Positions 10,964 to 21,290 of a stretch of DNA of 64,000 nt are shown piece by piece. The notes beneath the pieces are model-generated. The model searched no databases. It was not told where the DNA came from and saw only the letters and a list, made by a program, of their open reading frames with translations. Made by a program: the position numbers and the translations under genes. Position 1 is the stretch's first letter. Every line of letters begins with the position of its first letter. The stretch comes from Bacillus renqingensis (GTDB lineage: Bacteria; Bacillota; Bacilli; Bacillales; Cytobacillaceae): assembly GCF_016464375.1 (NCBI RefSeq), contig NZ_JADDIU010000003.1, positions 62,001-126,000 on the forward strand, in the 5' to 3' direction.

Positions 10964-12772
10964 ATGGCAGATCGTATTGCCGAAGAAAAGATAAATCAAA
11001 TTCGTCAGGCTGTTGATATTGTTGAAATCATTAGTGAACATGTCCAATTAAGAAAACAGGGACGAAATTACTTCGGATTATGTCCTTTCCATGGAGAAAA
11101 TACTCCATCATTTTCGGTTTCACCTGATAAGCAAATTTTCCACTGCTTTGGCTGTGGTGCCGGCGGAAATGTTTTTTCTTTTCTAATGGAACTTGAAGGG
11201 ATCTCCTTTCAAGAGGCGGTAATTAAACTAGCCTCAAGGGTCAATATCGATCTTGAGATCAATCTTCAAAATGCCCAAACAGAGAAAAAGGTTCCGAAAG
11301 AGCTGCAGGCAATGAAGGATGCCCATGAGCTGTTACGTAAATTTTACCACCATTTGCTGGTAAATACAAAAGAAGGTCAGCATGCATTGGAGTATCTGTA
11401 TGAAAGAGGGTTTAGTCAGGAATCGATTGATAAATTTCAAATTGGTTATTCCTTAAATTCGTGGGATTTTGTCGTAAAATTTCTTTCTAAAAGAAATTTT
11501 TCCCTTGAATGGATGGAAAAAGCTGGACTTATTATCAAACGTGAAAGAGATGGAACGTATTTTGATCGCTTTAGAGATCGAATTATGTTTCCGATATTTG
11601 ACCGAAACGGAAATACGATTGCTTTTTCCGGGAGAGCGCTTGGGGGCGATGACCCTAAATATTTAAATAGTCCCGAAACAGCAATTTTTAATAAAAGAAA
11701 GATCTTATACAATTTTCATCAAGCTAAGGCAAGTATCAAAAAATTACAGCATGCTGTTTTATTGGAAGGTTTCGCCGATGTTATTGCCGCAGAACGAGCA
11801 GGGATAGAAAACGGCATTGCTACAATGGGTACATCCTTGACGGATGAACATATTGCGTTATTACGCCAAAGCGTTCAATCCATTCTTATTTGTTATGATT
11901 CCGATAATGCCGGTATAGAAGCTGCGTTTCGGGCGGGAAAGCTTTTAGATGAAGCTGGTTTTGAAATAAAAGTGGCCATGATGCCTGACGGTTTGGACCC
12001 GGATGAGTACATTAAAAAAAATGGTCCGGAAAAATTCCGCCATGAAGTGATTGATGCCAGTTTAACATGGATGGGTTTTAAATTTCTTTATTTTCGAAGA
12101 GGAAAAAACCTTCAAAATGAAGGAGATAGGCTAGACTATATCGAAGAAATAATTAAAGAAATTAGTAAATTGAAGATGGCTGTTGAAAGAGACCATTATA
12201 TGCGGCAGCTTGCAGCTGAATTTTCACTTTCGCTGGATGCCTTAAAGCAGCAGCAAAAACAGTATTACTTTGCTGAAAAGAGAAAATCGAGAGGGACAAG
12301 CGAACATAACGTTAAACCTGCGATTATCCGTAAACAAGCTGACGAATTAAAACCTGCTTATTATACAGCAGAACGGTTATTGATTGCCCATATGCTAAAA
12401 AGTCGTGAGCTTGCTTATAAAGTACAGGACCTGCTTGCGGGTAATATGTTTAATGTTGATGAACATCAGGCAATCATAACCTATCTAATAGAATTTTATG
12501 AAGATCACTTGGAACCTGATTCCGCGGTATTTTTGACCTATATTCAAGATGAAAACCTTAGAAGAATGGTTGCTACTATTGAAATGCAGCCAATTTCCGA
12601 TGAACTAAACGACCAAGAATTATCAGATTGTATCAACCAGGTGTTGAAATACAAAAAGTTGTTAAAGATAAAGGAAAAAGAGAAAGAACAGAAAGAAGCA
12701 GAGCGGCACAAAGACTTTTTAACTGCTGCTGTCATTGGAAAAGAGATTATTCAATTACGTAAATCATTATAG
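10964..12772 (+). CDS. dnaG: DNA primase DnaG
   Basis: A 602-residue primase that makes RNA primers at the replication fork. The CHC2 zinc finger uses C40, H43, C61 and C64 (CPFH and HCFGC). A Toprim domain follows (EGFADVIAAERAG near 260-275, then CYDSDNAG near 305), and a C-terminal DnaB-binding helical domain. ATG 10964 was chosen (MADRIAEEK), with TGGAG upstream; an in-frame extension to 10898 would add 22 residues unlike the family. First gene of the macromolecular-synthesis pair dnaG-sigA; the third classic member, rpsU, is not adjacent. Confidence 0.96.
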   Translation: MADRIAEEKINQIRQAVDIVEIISEHVQLRKQGRNYFGLCPFHGENTPSFSVSPDKQIFHCFGCGAGGNVFSFLMELEGISFQEAVIKLASRVNIDLEINLQNAQTEKKVPKELQAMKDAHELLRKFYHHLLVNTKEGQHALEYLYERGFSQESIDKFQIGYSLNSWDFVVKFLSKRNFSLEWMEKAGLIIKRERDGTYFDRFRDRIMFPIFDRNGNTIAFSGRALGGDDPKYLNSPETAIFNKRKILYNFHQAKASIKKLQHAVLLEGFADVIAAERAGIENGIATMGTSLTDEHIALLRQSVQSILICYDSDNAGIEAAFRAGKLLDEAGFEIKVAMMPDGLDPDEYIKKNGPEKFRHEVIDASLTWMGFKFLYFRRGKNLQNEGDRLDYIEEIIKEISKLKMAVERDHYMRQLAAEFSLSLDALKQQQKQYYFAEKRKSRGTSEHNVKPAIIRKQADELKPAYYTAERLLIAHMLKSRELAYKVQDLLAGNMFNVDEHQAIITYLIEFYEDHLEPDSAVFLTYIQDENLRRMVATIEMQPISDELNDQELSDCINQVLKYKKLLKIKEKEKEQKEAERHKDFLTAAVIGKEIIQLRKSL

Positions 12773-12814
12773 ATTTTAATTTATTGTCTTTGATTTTTGG
12801 AAGGAGGGTTCCCT

Positions 12815-13942
12815 ATGGCTGCTGAAAAATCAGCACGGTCACAGGAGGTCGAAAATGAATTGACCTTAGAACAAGTGAAGCACCAATTAACGGAAGTAGG
12901 AAAGAAAGTCGGCGTCCTAGCCTATGATGATATTGCCGAAAAAATGGCGCATTTTGAATTAGACTCACATCAAATGGACGAATTCTATGAATTTCTTGGG
13001 GATCAAGGGGTTGAGTTGGTCGGGGATGGCGATGAGGATCCAAGCGTCAAGGAATTAGCCAAGGAGGACGAAGATGAGTTTGATTTGAATGATTTGAGTG
13101 TTCCTCCAGGTGTAAAGATCAATGACCCGGTCCGGATGTATTTAAAGGAAATTGGCCGTGTTGACCTGCTTTCTGCTGAAGAGGAAATTGATTTAGCCCA
13201 CCGTATTGAACAAGGGGAGGAGGAAGCAAAGCGGCGTCTTGCTGAAGCAAACCTTCGTCTGGTTGTCAGTATCGCGAAGCGCTATGTGGGCCGGGGCATG
13301 TTGTTTCTTGACCTGATTCAGGAAGGCAATATGGGTCTGATCAAAGCCGTTGAGAAATTTGATTATCGGAAAGGGTTCAAATTTAGTACGTATGCTACAT
13401 GGTGGATTCGTCAGGCGATAACACGAGCCATTGCAGACCAAGCTAGAACGATTCGGATTCCGGTTCATATGGTGGAAACGATTAATAAACTTATTCGTGT
13501 TCAGCGACAGTTACTTCAAGACCTTGGCCGTGAACCAACTCCTGAGGAAATTGCCGAGGATATGGATTTAACGCCCGATAAGGTTAGAGAAATTTTAAAA
13601 ATTGCCCAAGAACCTGTTTCACTGGAAACTCCTATCGGTGAGGAAGATGATTCACACCTTGGAGATTTTATTGAAGATCAAGATGCCACATCTCCTTCTG
13701 AGCATGCTGCTTACGAACTATTGAAGGAGCAGCTGGAAGATGTGCTTGATACGTTAACAGACCGTGAGGAAAACGTCCTCCGTCTACGGTTTGGCTTGGA
13801 CGATGGCCGTACTCGTACCCTGGAAGAGGTAGGAAAAGTTTTCGGTGTAACCCGTGAGCGTATCCGTCAAATCGAAGCAAAGGCATTGCGGAAGCTGCGT
13901 CACCCTAGCCGCAGTAAGCGCCTGAAAGATTTCTTAGAATAA
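12815..13942 (+). CDS. sigA: Housekeeping RNA polymerase sigma factor SigA (RpoD)
   Basis: A 375-residue primary sigma factor. Region 1.1 is acidic, region 1.2 begins at [11 protein letters not shown], region 2 contains the core-binding and -10-recognising segment ([29 protein letters not shown]), region 3 follows, and region 4.2 has the -35-binding helix [21 protein letters not shown] 12815 is preceded by AAGGAGGG. It lies 42 bases behind dnaG with no terminator between, so co-transcription is expected. A hairpin terminator follows. Confidence 0.98.
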   Translation: MAAEKSARSQEVENELTLEQVKHQLTEVGKKVGVLAYDDIAEKMAHFELDSHQMDEFYEFLGDQGVELVGDGDEDPSVKELAKEDEDEFDLNDLSVPPGVKINDPVRMYLKEIGRVDLLSAEEEIDLAHRIEQGEEEAKRRLAEANLRLVVSIAKRYVGRGMLFLDLIQEGNMGLIKAVEKFDYRKGFKFSTYATWWIRQAITRAIADQARTIRIPVHMVETINKLIRVQRQLLQDLGREPTPEEIAEDMDLTPDKVREILKIAQEPVSLETPIGEEDDSHLGDFIEDQDATSPSEHAAYELLKEQLEDVLDTLTDREENVLRLRFGLDDGRTRTLEEVGKVFGVTRERIRQIEAKALRKLRHPSRSKRLKDFLE

Positions 13943-13959
13943 AATGAAATTTTATAAGC

Positions 13960-13988
13960 AGCGGGGGTTTCCAGAACCTCCGCTTTTC
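13960..13988 (+). terminator. Terminator of dnaG-sigA
   Basis: GC-rich stem (AGCGGGGGTT with AACCTCCGCT, one bulge) followed by TTTTCTT. Confidence 0.85.
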
Positions 13989-14258
13989 TTATTATTTTAC
14001 TGAACTGTCTCTTTCTTTGCAAATGGTCCGATAAACTTTTTAGGGCATTTAAAGAAATTACGATTAATTGGGTGTTAACATTGGAATATGGGGAATATAT
14101 GAAAAGGTTATGTTGAGTTTTAAGTCTTTTTCAGAAGATTATCGTAATAAAATATGTTTAGGGCTTTTCCTTCTGTAGATTTTCAAGTAAAATAGTAGTT
14201 GTTTGTGGGAGAAATTTAATTTACTTAACATGCTTACGTACATAAGGGAGGTTTTAGT
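13989..14258 (+). other. sigA-cccA intergenic region
   Basis: With the terminator this makes a gap of 316 bases. It holds the leader of cccA (RBS GGGAGG at about 14246). TTGAGT at 14113 with GATTAT 18 bases on is a weak promoter candidate only. I see no gene, repeat or structured RNA here. Confidence 0.5.
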
Positions 14259-14627
14259 ATGAAACGAAATCCGGTTGTTCCTTTCATTCTCGTTATGGCC
14301 TTTGGAATTGTGCTTATCTTCGGTTTGTCTTTCAAAGGTGTGGGCGATATGAAGGAAGTAGCAAAGGATAAAGGTAAGGGCAAAGGCAGTGAGAAAACAG
14401 AAGTGGCTGCAACAAACCCGGAAGACATTTATAAATCCACTTGTATTACCTGCCACGGTGATCAATACCAAGGTGGAGTGGGTCCTGCATTAAAAGGGAT
14501 TGGTAGCAAAATATCTAAAGATGAAATCAAGGATGTTATCCAACATGGGAAAGGGAACATGCCGCCAAACCTTGTAAAGCCAGAACAAGCTGATGCCATG
14601 GCGGATTGGGTCTCAAAATTAAAGTAA
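14259..14627 (+). CDS. cccA: Membrane-anchored cytochrome c-550
   Basis: A 122-residue c-type cytochrome. An uncleaved N-terminal membrane anchor (about 7-25) leads into a charged Gly/Lys linker and a heme domain with C62-I-T-C65-H66 for covalent heme attachment. The probable axial methionine lies in GNMPPNL near residue 107. It should carry electrons on the outer face of the membrane toward cytochrome c oxidase. Single gene with its own RBS (AAGGGAGG) and terminator; position after sigA is conserved in bacilli. Confidence 0.95.
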   Translation: MKRNPVVPFILVMAFGIVLIFGLSFKGVGDMKEVAKDKGKGKGSEKTEVAATNPEDIYKSTCITCHGDQYQGGVGPALKGIGSKISKDEIKDVIQHGKGNMPPNLVKPEQADAMADWVSKLK

Positions 14628-14663
14628 GATAAGGCTTTAATTGAATAGAATACTTTGCGATCT

Positions 14664-14695
14664 AGGTCCTTTGCAGTTGTAAAGGACCTTTTTTA
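14664..14695 (+). terminator. Terminator of cccA
   Basis: Stem AGGTCCTTT / AAAGGACCT (9 bp, 14664-14672 with 14681-14689) followed by TTTTTT. Confidence 0.9.
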
Positions 14696-14721
14696 AAAGA
14701 TTAAAGTGTGGTGTGTGGTAG

Positions 14722-15444
14722 ATGAATTCAGATAAATTATCAGCCAGGTTGGCAGCTGTCGCAAAATATGTGCCGAAGGGTGCCAAAATAGCAGATATCG
14801 GATCTGATCATGCGTATTTACCTTGTTACTTAGCGAAAAATATCGGAATCACATTTGCGCTTGCCGGTGAAGTGGCTGTCGGGCCTTACCAATCGGCTAA
14901 AAGCAATGTTTTGGCGGAAGGATTATCTGATATCATTTCCGTTCGCTTAGGTGATGGGCTTGATGTTGTCCGGCCGGGAGAAATAGAATATGTAACGATT
15001 GCCGGGATGGGCGGTGCTTTGATAACAAGTATTTTAGAAAGGGGAAAGGATAAGCTAAGTCATGTTAAAAGGCTGATTTTACAGCCTAACGTAAGTGCGA
15101 TTTCCATCCGAAAATGGTTGATTGACAACAACTGGGAGCTTATGGCGGAAGAAATCCTTGAAGAAGACGGGAAGATTTATGAGGTGTTAGTGGGTGAAAA
15201 GGGTAATTCACCATTGACGCCATATGGCCGCCATTTAGAAGCTGAGTTATTAGTTGGCCCCTATCTTGCGAAAGAGCAGAATGCCGTTTTTAAGAAAAAA
15301 TGGTTGATGGAAGTGAAAAACTGGCAGCGTATTTATCAGCAGCTAGAAAATGCTGCCCAAACGCCTGATACAATGAAAAAAAAGCAAGAACTAATACATA
15401 AAATCCATTTGGTAGAGGGGGTCTTACAAAATGAAGAATCCTAA
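14722..15444 (+). CDS. trmK: tRNA (adenine-22-N1)-methyltransferase TrmK
   Basis: Product of 240 residues with a Rossmann-type SAM site (ADIGSDHAYLPCYLA near residues 22-36) and the catalytic-region motif TIAGMGG near 93. TrmK makes m1A22 in bacterial tRNAs. The neighbour order sigA-cccA-trmK-yqfO matches B. subtilis (yqfN). The downstream Nif3-like gene starts 14 bases before its stop, so they form one unit. Confidence 0.94.
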   Translation: MNSDKLSARLAAVAKYVPKGAKIADIGSDHAYLPCYLAKNIGITFALAGEVAVGPYQSAKSNVLAEGLSDIISVRLGDGLDVVRPGEIEYVTIAGMGGALITSILERGKDKLSHVKRLILQPNVSAISIRKWLIDNNWELMAEEILEEDGKIYEVLVGEKGNSPLTPYGRHLEAELLVGPYLAKEQNAVFKKKWLMEVKNWQRIYQQLENAAQTPDTMKKKQELIHKIHLVEGVLQNEES

Positions 15445-16546
15445 TGGTCATGAAATCATTCAATTATTTGAACAATTTGCGCCGAAAGGATTAGCGATGG
15501 AAGGGGATAAGATCGGCCTGCAGATTGGCCGCTTAAATAAGAAGATTGAGCGAATCATGATAGCCCTTGATGTCCTTGAAAATGTTGTGGATGAAGCAAT
15601 AGAAAAAAATGTTCAGCTAATCATTGCCCATCATCCGCCAATCTTTCGCCCGTTAAAAAATATTGTAACGGATACGGTACAGGGGCGGATAATTGAAAAA
15701 TTGGTAAAGCATGATATTGCTGTATATGCTGCCCATACAAATCTTGATGTTGCAAACGGCGGGGTAAATGATTGGCTTGCAGAAGCATTAGGACTGGAAG
15801 AACCGCAAATTTTGGTGCCGACATTTGATACAAAGCTGAAAAAGCTGGTTGTTTTCGTACCTGTCAGCCATGCAGATAACATGAGACAGGTTCTTGGGAC
15901 AGCTGGGGCTGGTTTTATTGGAAACTACAGCCATTGCTCGTTCTCAGTGGATGGAGCGGGTCGGTTTATGCCAGGGGAAGAAACACACCCCTTTATTGGG
16001 CAGTCAGGACAGCTTGAGGTGGTAGATGAGGTCCGGATTGAAACGATTGTTCCAGAACCGCTGTTAAAGAAAACAATCTCCTTAATGATTAAGGCCCATC
16101 CATATGAAGAGGTTGCCTATGATGTATACCCACTAGATAATAAGGGCGAGGTGTTAGGGCTGGGGAGAATCGGTACCATTACCGAAATGACATTAGGGCA
16201 GTTTGCTGAGAAGGTAAAAACCGCTCTTGACGTCAAGTGCGTTCGTGTGGTTGGGAATTTAGCGTCAAAGGTTAAAAAGGTTGCTGTTTTGGGCGGCGAT
16301 GGTAATAAATATTTCAGTCAGGCGAAATTTAAAGGGGCCGATGTGTACGTTACAGGGGATATTTATTATCACACGGCACATGATGCAATGATGCAAGGCT
16401 TAAATATGGTGGATCCTGGTCATAATGTGGAGAAAGTAATGAAAAAGGGATTAACAAAAAAACTGCAAACGATGTGTGTTGCTGCCGGCTATGACGTCGA
16501 GATTTTCCCTTCGGAAGTTCATACAGATCCGTTTCAATTTATTTAA
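15431..16546 (+). CDS. Nif3-like dinuclear metal centre protein (YqfO)
   Basis: A 371-residue member of the Nif3/DUF34 family. Metal ligands appear in IAHHPPIF near residue 67, HTNLD near 104 and the late TGDIYYHTAHDA near 315. An inserted PII/CutA-like ferredoxin-fold domain (about 125-225) explains why it is about 100 residues longer than E. coli YbgI. The function is unproven; members are described as possible GTP cyclohydrolase-like or metal-handling hydrolases. Overlaps trmK by 14 bases. Convergent with ispH through a shared terminator. Confidence 0.93.
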   Translation: MKNPNGHEIIQLFEQFAPKGLAMEGDKIGLQIGRLNKKIERIMIALDVLENVVDEAIEKNVQLIIAHHPPIFRPLKNIVTDTVQGRIIEKLVKHDIAVYAAHTNLDVANGGVNDWLAEALGLEEPQILVPTFDTKLKKLVVFVPVSHADNMRQVLGTAGAGFIGNYSHCSFSVDGAGRFMPGEETHPFIGQSGQLEVVDEVRIETIVPEPLLKKTISLMIKAHPYEEVAYDVYPLDNKGEVLGLGRIGTITEMTLGQFAEKVKTALDVKCVRVVGNLASKVKKVAVLGGDGNKYFSQAKFKGADVYVTGDIYYHTAHDAMMQGLNMVDPGHNVEKVMKKGLTKKLQTMCVAAGYDVEIFPSEVHTDPFQFI

Positions 16547-16570
16547 AAAACCGGTCAAAGACCGGTTTTT
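16546..16570. terminator. Bidirectional terminator between yqfO-type gene and ispH
   Basis: AAAAACCGGT / ACCGGTTTTT 10-bp stem with a five-base loop; A and T tracts serve both strands. It overlaps the last codon of ispH by a few bases. Confidence 0.9.
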
Positions 16571-17510
16571 ATTTACTTTTTACTTTTGGCAGAATTTTTG
16601 CTAACGGAACTTTTTTTCTTCGTTCCCAAGTAGCTTCATTGTTCGGATCGAATTGTTCGAGGAAGGTGATAACTTCCTTTGTAATCGGTGTTGGTGTAGA
16701 AGCGCCGGAGGTAACAGCAACCGTTTTAGCATCTTTAATCCAATCAATGTTTAATTCTGTAATATCGGCAATTCGATAGGCCTTTGTATTCGCAATCTCC
16801 TCTGACACTTGGGCAAGGCGGTTGGAGTTATTGCTTTTCGGGTCTCCGACTACAATGGTCACTTCTGCTTCGGGGGCTTGTTCCGCTACAGCCTCCTGAC
16901 GAATTTGCGTAGCGTGACAGATTTCATTGTAAACCTCTACGTGCGGAAACTTTTCCTTCACCTTTTCCATCGTGTCACGAACATCCCATTGACTCATTGT
17001 GGTTTGATTGGTGACAATCAGCTTGTTGTAGTTCAAATCTAATGCTTCGACATCTTCAGGGGTTTCAACAAGATAGACCATACCAGGCGCTACTCCGAGC
17101 GCTCCTTCAGGCTCTGGATGTCCTTTTTTACCGATATATATCGTATGGTAGCCTTCTTTTGATTTCTCGAAAATAAGGTCATGTGTTTTTGTAACATCAG
17201 GACAGGTTGCATCAAGTGTAACAAGCCCTTTCCTCTTGGCAAGTTCCCTTACCTCAGGGGAGATACCGTGAGCGGTGAAGATTACCGTCCCCTTATCGAC
17301 CTTTTCTAGAATTTCCTTTCGATTATGCCCATCAAGGGTAATAATTCCTTCCTCGGCAAATGCATCAGTCACATGTTTATTGTGAACAATCATCCCTAAG
17401 ATATAGATGGGACGGGGCAGCGTTTTATCTAAAGCGGCATTTCTGGCTATCACCATGGCGTCGACAACACCATAACAATAACCGCGCGGTGAAATTTTGA
17501 TTACTTGCAT
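16569..17510 (-). CDS. ispH: 4-hydroxy-3-methylbut-2-enyl diphosphate reductase IspH
   Basis: A 313-residue iron-sulfur enzyme that carries out the last step of the MEP isoprenoid pathway, giving IPP and DMAPP. The three cluster cysteines are seen in PRGYCYGV (about residue 12), DATCPDVTK (about 96) and NEICHATQ (about 193), and the catalytic motif [10 protein letters not shown] is present. The start is ATG at 17510, with AGGGGG upstream; the longer open frame would add a hydrophobic stretch unlike IspH. IspG is also encoded in this window, at 24.8 kb. Confidence 0.96.
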   Translation of the reverse strand: MQVIKISPRGYCYGVVDAMVIARNAALDKTLPRPIYILGMIVHNKHVTDAFAEEGIITLDGHNRKEILEKVDKGTVIFTAHGISPEVRELAKRKGLVTLDATCPDVTKTHDLIFEKSKEGYHTIYIGKKGHPEPEGALGVAPGMVYLVETPEDVEALDLNYNKLIVTNQTTMSQWDVRDTMEKVKEKFPHVEVYNEICHATQIRQEAVAEQAPEAEVTIVVGDPKSNNSNRLAQVSEEIANTKAYRIADITELNIDWIKDAKTVAVTSGASTPTPITKEVITFLEQFDPNNEATWERRKKVPLAKILPKVKSK

Positions 17511-17603
17511 ATATGAACCCCCTAAAAGGCGTATTTTAAAAGAATATATGTATATTATATATAACTGGTAGAAATAATACAAAGATACATCTTTTAAAAA
17601 AAG

Positions 17604-17631
17604 TCAAAAAAGAATGCTAGAAACAGCATTC
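17604..17631 (-). terminator. Terminator of yqfQ
   Basis: Stem GAATGCT / AGCATTC (17612-17618 with 17625-17631); on the minus strand it is followed by a T run (the A run at 17604-17611). Confidence 0.8.
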
Positions 17632-17637
17632 CTCAGG

Positions 17638-18339
17638 TTAAATATATAATTTTGGAACGGAAGACCCTTTTTGAGATTGAGATTTTTTAGCTGAACTTGG
17701 CTGCGTACGGACAGACCGTGTTTTTTTTTGCCGGTTGACTGTTCGTTTCGTCCTCTTGACCGTCGAATGTGCGGTAGTATCTTTCTGATGGGATGACTCC
17801 ATGTTAGTGCTTTCGTTCTTTACTTGATCGGTTGATTCGTCCCCTTTGGTGTTCGGAGCGTCTTTTAAGCCTCGATAAAGTTTCCAAAGAGCAGGCAGAT
17901 TTCTGACAAGTGGTCCATACTGTTGTACCATTGGACCGATGGTTTGAGCTGTTTTAATCACCTGCTGGGTATTATTAAGAAAGCCCATGAGACCTCCACC
18001 GCCTCCGGATCCGGAAAGAGATTGAAGTAATCCTCCACCTGCAGCCCTTCCGGCACCGCCCATTAATCCCCCGGCTCCTTGCATCGGTGGACCCATAAAT
18101 CCACCTGTTCCACCAGCCGGGTTTGCTCTTCCTAACAATCTTGAAAGCAGCCCGCCTCCACCCTGGCCCATTTGCGGAGCACCACCGCCCATTAATCCGC
18201 CAAAGGGGTTCCCTTGTGCTCCCATCATCGGAGGGCGTCCACCTCCAAATAGATTAAGGCCCGACCCCATCGGTCCTCTTCCACCAAATAACCCCGGTCC
18301 CATTCCACCTTGCATTGGCATTCTTGGTCCAGGCAGCAT
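17638..18339 (-). CDS. yqfQ: YqfQ/VrrA family Gly-Pro-Met-rich protein
   Basis: A 233-residue low-complexity protein. The first 110 residues are rich in Gly, Pro and Met (MLPGPRMPMQGG, LFGGGRPPMMG). A more ordinary segment follows (VIKTAQTIGPMVQQYGPLVRNLPALWKLYRGL), then a Ser/Thr/Lys-rich basic tail (KRTKRTVNRQKKTR). Similar YqfQ/VrrA proteins occur next to ispH in bacilli; a role in spores is often suggested from B. anthracis VrrA, but function is unknown. Start ATG 18339 is set by AAAGGAGG eight bases upstream. Confidence 0.85.
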   Translation of the reverse strand: MLPGPRMPMQGGMGPGLFGGRGPMGSGLNLFGGGRPPMMGAQGNPFGGLMGGGAPQMGQGGGGLLSRLLGRANPAGGTGGFMGPPMQGAGGLMGGAGRAAGGGLLQSLSGSGGGGGLMGFLNNTQQVIKTAQTIGPMVQQYGPLVRNLPALWKLYRGLKDAPNTKGDESTDQVKNESTNMESSHQKDTTAHSTVKRTKRTVNRQKKTRSVRTQPSSAKKSQSQKGSSVPKLYI

Positions 18340-18660
18340 ACCAAATGCCTCCTTTCTGTATTTCCGAGCTAAACAGGAAAATAACGTCTTTGGATAAGGA
18401 TGGGAAAGAAAGATAACAACTGTAACTACCTGTCTTAAAGCACGCAAATTTCATTATTGTCTTTGTTTTAGGGTATGCATTTATCCATATTTTGTTTAGG
18501 TATTCTACACAGAGTAGGAAGGAAAAAATGGTTTAAAAGGTTAGGAGCGGTAAAAGATGATATTATAAAGAGTGTTAGCTGGAGATTTATAAGAAACTTT
18601 ACTATAATTACATGATGAAAGAAAAGTGAAAACCTTTCACTTACTATAAGGAGCTCATAC
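18340..18660. other. Divergent intergenic region yqfQ-cshB
   Basis: 321 bases without a supported gene; the open frames seen here lack RBSs and family features. TATAAT at 18603-18608 may be the -10 of cshB, but no good -35 sits 17 bases upstream. RBS AAGGAG for cshB is at about 18648. Confidence 0.45.
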
Positions 18661-19977
18661 ATGAAAGAAAATCGATTTGACCGTTTTAAGTTTCAACCTT
18701 TTATAAACGATGCTATTCAGAAGCTTGGCTTTTTCAATCCGACTGAGATTCAGGAACGGATGATTCCTGTCGTCCTAAACGGTGATAGTGCGATTGGACA
18801 ATCACAAACAGGGACCGGAAAAACGCTTGCCTATGTTCTCCCTATCCTTGACAGGATAAAACCGGAGCGGCATGAGGTTCAAGCTGTAATAACAGCCCCA
18901 ACCAGAGAGCTTGCGTCCCAGATCTATCAGCAAATCGTAAAGATAACGGAACATTCTCACACCGGACCAGCCATTACGGCTAAATTATTTATTGGCGGGA
19001 CAGACAAGCAGCGAACGATTGAAAAACTAAAGGTTCAGCCGCATATTGTGGTTGGGACCCCCGGCAGAATTTATGATTTGACGGCTGAACAGGCCTTGTT
19101 TGTTCACGCTTCCCAAATTCTCGTAGTTGACGAAGCGGATATGATGCTCGATATGGGTTTTATCGAGGATGTCGATAGAATCGCGGCCAAAATGCCGGAA
19201 AATCTGCAAATGCTTGTCTTTTCTGCGACGATTCCGGAAAAGCTAAAACCATTTTTAAAAAAATACATGGAAAACCCAAAGATGATTCAAATTGAACCGA
19301 AAAGAAAAACTGCAGAAAATCTCCAGCATCTCTTGTTACCATCAAGACACCGCAATAAAAAAGAGCTCGTTCATGAGGCACTGCTCAGCTTTAATCCCTA
19401 TTTAGCGATTGTGTTTACGAATACAAAAAAAATGGCGGAAGAAGTGGCAGCTTATTTAAATGAAAAGGGCTTAAAGGTTGGACGTGTGCATGGTGACTTG
19501 ACACCACGAGAACGTAAAAAAATGATGAAGCAGATTCAGGATTTGGAGTTTCAATATATTGTGGCAACAGACCTCGCATCGAGAGGCATAGATATCGAAG
19601 GGGTAAGCCATGTCATCAACTATGAACTTCCAACTGATTTGGACTTTTACATTCATCGGGTCGGCCGGACAGCAAGAGCAGGAAATGCCGGAACTGCCTT
19701 AACCATTTATGATTTGTCAGATGAAGACGCCTTAAATCGGATTGAAAAGATGGGAATTCAGTTTCAAAATGTAGATCTGAAAAAAGGTGAATTTATTGAA
19801 CTAGATGATCGAAATCGCCGCAGAAACAGGGTCAAGCATGCAGACGAAACGGAAATGCTTGCAAAGTCAATCATTAAAAAGCCAAAAAAGGTAAAACCAG
19901 GCTATAAAAAGAAAATGCAGGCGGAAATGGAAAAAGTAAAAAAACGGCAGCGGCGGATGAACCAGAAAAAGAGATAA
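18661..19977 (+). CDS. cshB: DEAD-box RNA helicase CshB
   Basis: A 438-residue helicase with all core motifs: Q-motif, Walker [11 protein letters not shown] (about residue 45), [22 protein letters not shown], and [10 protein letters not shown] near 335. The tail is very basic (Lys/Arg-rich, about 395-438), typical of CshB. CshB unwinds RNA and helps growth at low temperature alongside cold-shock proteins. The position between yqfQ and nfo matches B. subtilis yqfR (cshB). Confidence 0.94.
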   Translation: MKENRFDRFKFQPFINDAIQKLGFFNPTEIQERMIPVVLNGDSAIGQSQTGTGKTLAYVLPILDRIKPERHEVQAVITAPTRELASQIYQQIVKITEHSHTGPAITAKLFIGGTDKQRTIEKLKVQPHIVVGTPGRIYDLTAEQALFVHASQILVVDEADMMLDMGFIEDVDRIAAKMPENLQMLVFSATIPEKLKPFLKKYMENPKMIQIEPKRKTAENLQHLLLPSRHRNKKELVHEALLSFNPYLAIVFTNTKKMAEEVAAYLNEKGLKVGRVHGDLTPRERKKMMKQIQDLEFQYIVATDLASRGIDIEGVSHVINYELPTDLDFYIHRVGRTARAGNAGTALTIYDLSDEDALNRIEKMGIQFQNVDLKKGEFIELDDRNRRRNRVKHADETEMLAKSIIKKPKKVKPGYKKKMQAEMEKVKKRQRRMNQKKR

Positions 19978-19997
19978 GTGAAATGGAGAGGTGCGCG

Positions 19998-20891
19998 ATG
20001 TTGAAAATAGGATCACATGTTTCAATGAGTGGAAAGGAAATGCTTCTTGCTTCAAGTAAGGAAGCAGTTTCCTATGAAGCAAACACATTTATGATTTATA
20101 CTGGAGCACCACAGAATACAAGAAGAAAGAAAATTGAAGACTTAAACATTGAGGCAGGAAGAAAGCATATGGAGGAACATGGAATTCATGAAATTATCGT
20201 TCATGCTCCTTACATTATCAATATCGGTAATACAACAAATCCGAATACTTTTGAATTAGGCGTTCGTTTTCTGCGCTCGGAAATTGAACGGACAGAAGCT
20301 ATCGGTGCCAAACAAATTGTTCTTCATCCCGGTGCACACGTTGGCGCTGGTACAGAAGCGGGGATCAAGAAAATTGTCGAGGGTCTAAATGAAGTATTAA
20401 CCGGAAAAGAACAAGTCCAAATAGCTCTTGAAACAATGGCAGGTAAGGGCTCAGAATGCGGAAAATCGTTTGAGGAACTGGCCATGATTATCGATGGTGT
20501 TCATTTTAATGATAAATTGTCGGTATGCTTTGATACCTGTCATACCCACGACGCGGGTTATAATATTGTCGAGGATTTTGATGGTGTAATAACGGAGTTT
20601 GATAAGATCATCGGTCTCGATCGGCTGAAAGTCCTTCATATTAATGACAGTAAAAATGCGATCGGGATGCGAAAGGACCGTCATGAAAATATCGGCTTTG
20701 GTCATATTGGGTTTAAGGCGCTTAACTATGTTGTTCATCATCCGCAATTAATGGACATACCCAAAATTTTAGAAACCCCCTATGTTGGTATGGACAAGAA
20801 TAATAAAAAGGCTCCGTATCGATTTGAAATTGCGATGCTTCGAAGCCAGCAGTTTGACGACGATTTACTGGATAAAATCATGGAAGGGTAA
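19998..20891 (+). CDS. nfo: Endonuclease IV (AP endonuclease Nfo)
   Basis: A 297-residue TIM-barrel AP endonuclease that cuts at abasic sites in base excision repair. Zinc-binding motifs are visible: [12 protein letters not shown] near residue 112, [11 protein letters not shown] near 147, [10 protein letters not shown] near 180, HINDSKN and GFGHIG. ATG 19998 chosen, with GGAGAGG upstream; length then equals that of B. subtilis Nfo. It lies 20 bases behind cshB and probably shares its transcript. Confidence 0.96.
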   Translation: MLKIGSHVSMSGKEMLLASSKEAVSYEANTFMIYTGAPQNTRRKKIEDLNIEAGRKHMEEHGIHEIIVHAPYIINIGNTTNPNTFELGVRFLRSEIERTEAIGAKQIVLHPGAHVGAGTEAGIKKIVEGLNEVLTGKEQVQIALETMAGKGSECGKSFEELAMIIDGVHFNDKLSVCFDTCHTHDAGYNIVEDFDGVITEFDKIIGLDRLKVLHINDSKNAIGMRKDRHENIGFGHIGFKALNYVVHHPQLMDIPKILETPYVGMDKNNKKAPYRFEIAMLRSQQFDDDLLDKIMEG

Positions 20892-20894
20892 AAA

Positions 20895-20937
20895 AACGAG
20901 GAAAAAGCCGTGTTCGCTACACAGCTTTTTCCTCGTT
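20895..20937. terminator. Bidirectional terminator nfo / yqfT
   Basis: Perfect 14-bp stem (20895-20908 with 20924-20937) with A-rich and T-rich arms, placed between converging genes. Confidence 0.85.
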
Positions 20938-20938
20938 G

Positions 20939-21205
20939 TTAATTTTTCGCCAATTCCATAAATAATTTATTTACCTCTCGTGCGGTTTGAGGCCCAGCTG
21001 CTTTGGCGATTTCTCTAATTAGCTGTGCTCGCTCGTAGTCATCAAAAATATTAATATTTTTTCCCCTTAAGTATTCGGCGATTTTCTTTGCTTGTCCTCG
21101 GCTTACGGTAATATTGAATTGTTTCGCGTACTTCATTAATTCCTCAGCGGTGATTGTATTTATTTTGTGATTAATAATACTTTCGAAAATCTTCACCTTG
21201 ATCAC
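20939..21205 (-). CDS. yqfT: YqfT family protein (DUF2624)
   Basis: Highly charged 88-residue protein (MIKVKIFESI...), with a helix-rich pattern and the segment YAKQFNITVSRGQAKKIAEYL. It matches DUF2624 proteins that lie next to nfo in bacilli. No transmembrane segment, no known function. RBS GGAGTGATCA is close to the start. Confidence 0.85.
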   Translation of the reverse strand: MIKVKIFESIINHKINTITAEELMKYAKQFNITVSRGQAKKIAEYLRGKNINIFDDYERAQLIREIAKAAGPQTAREVNKLFMELAKN

Positions 21206-21290
21206 TCCTCCATGATAATTTATGAAGAAATGGCAGGAATGTGACAGGGGATGATCAATTCAGCAGTAAAAGAACCAGCGTACTTCCAGC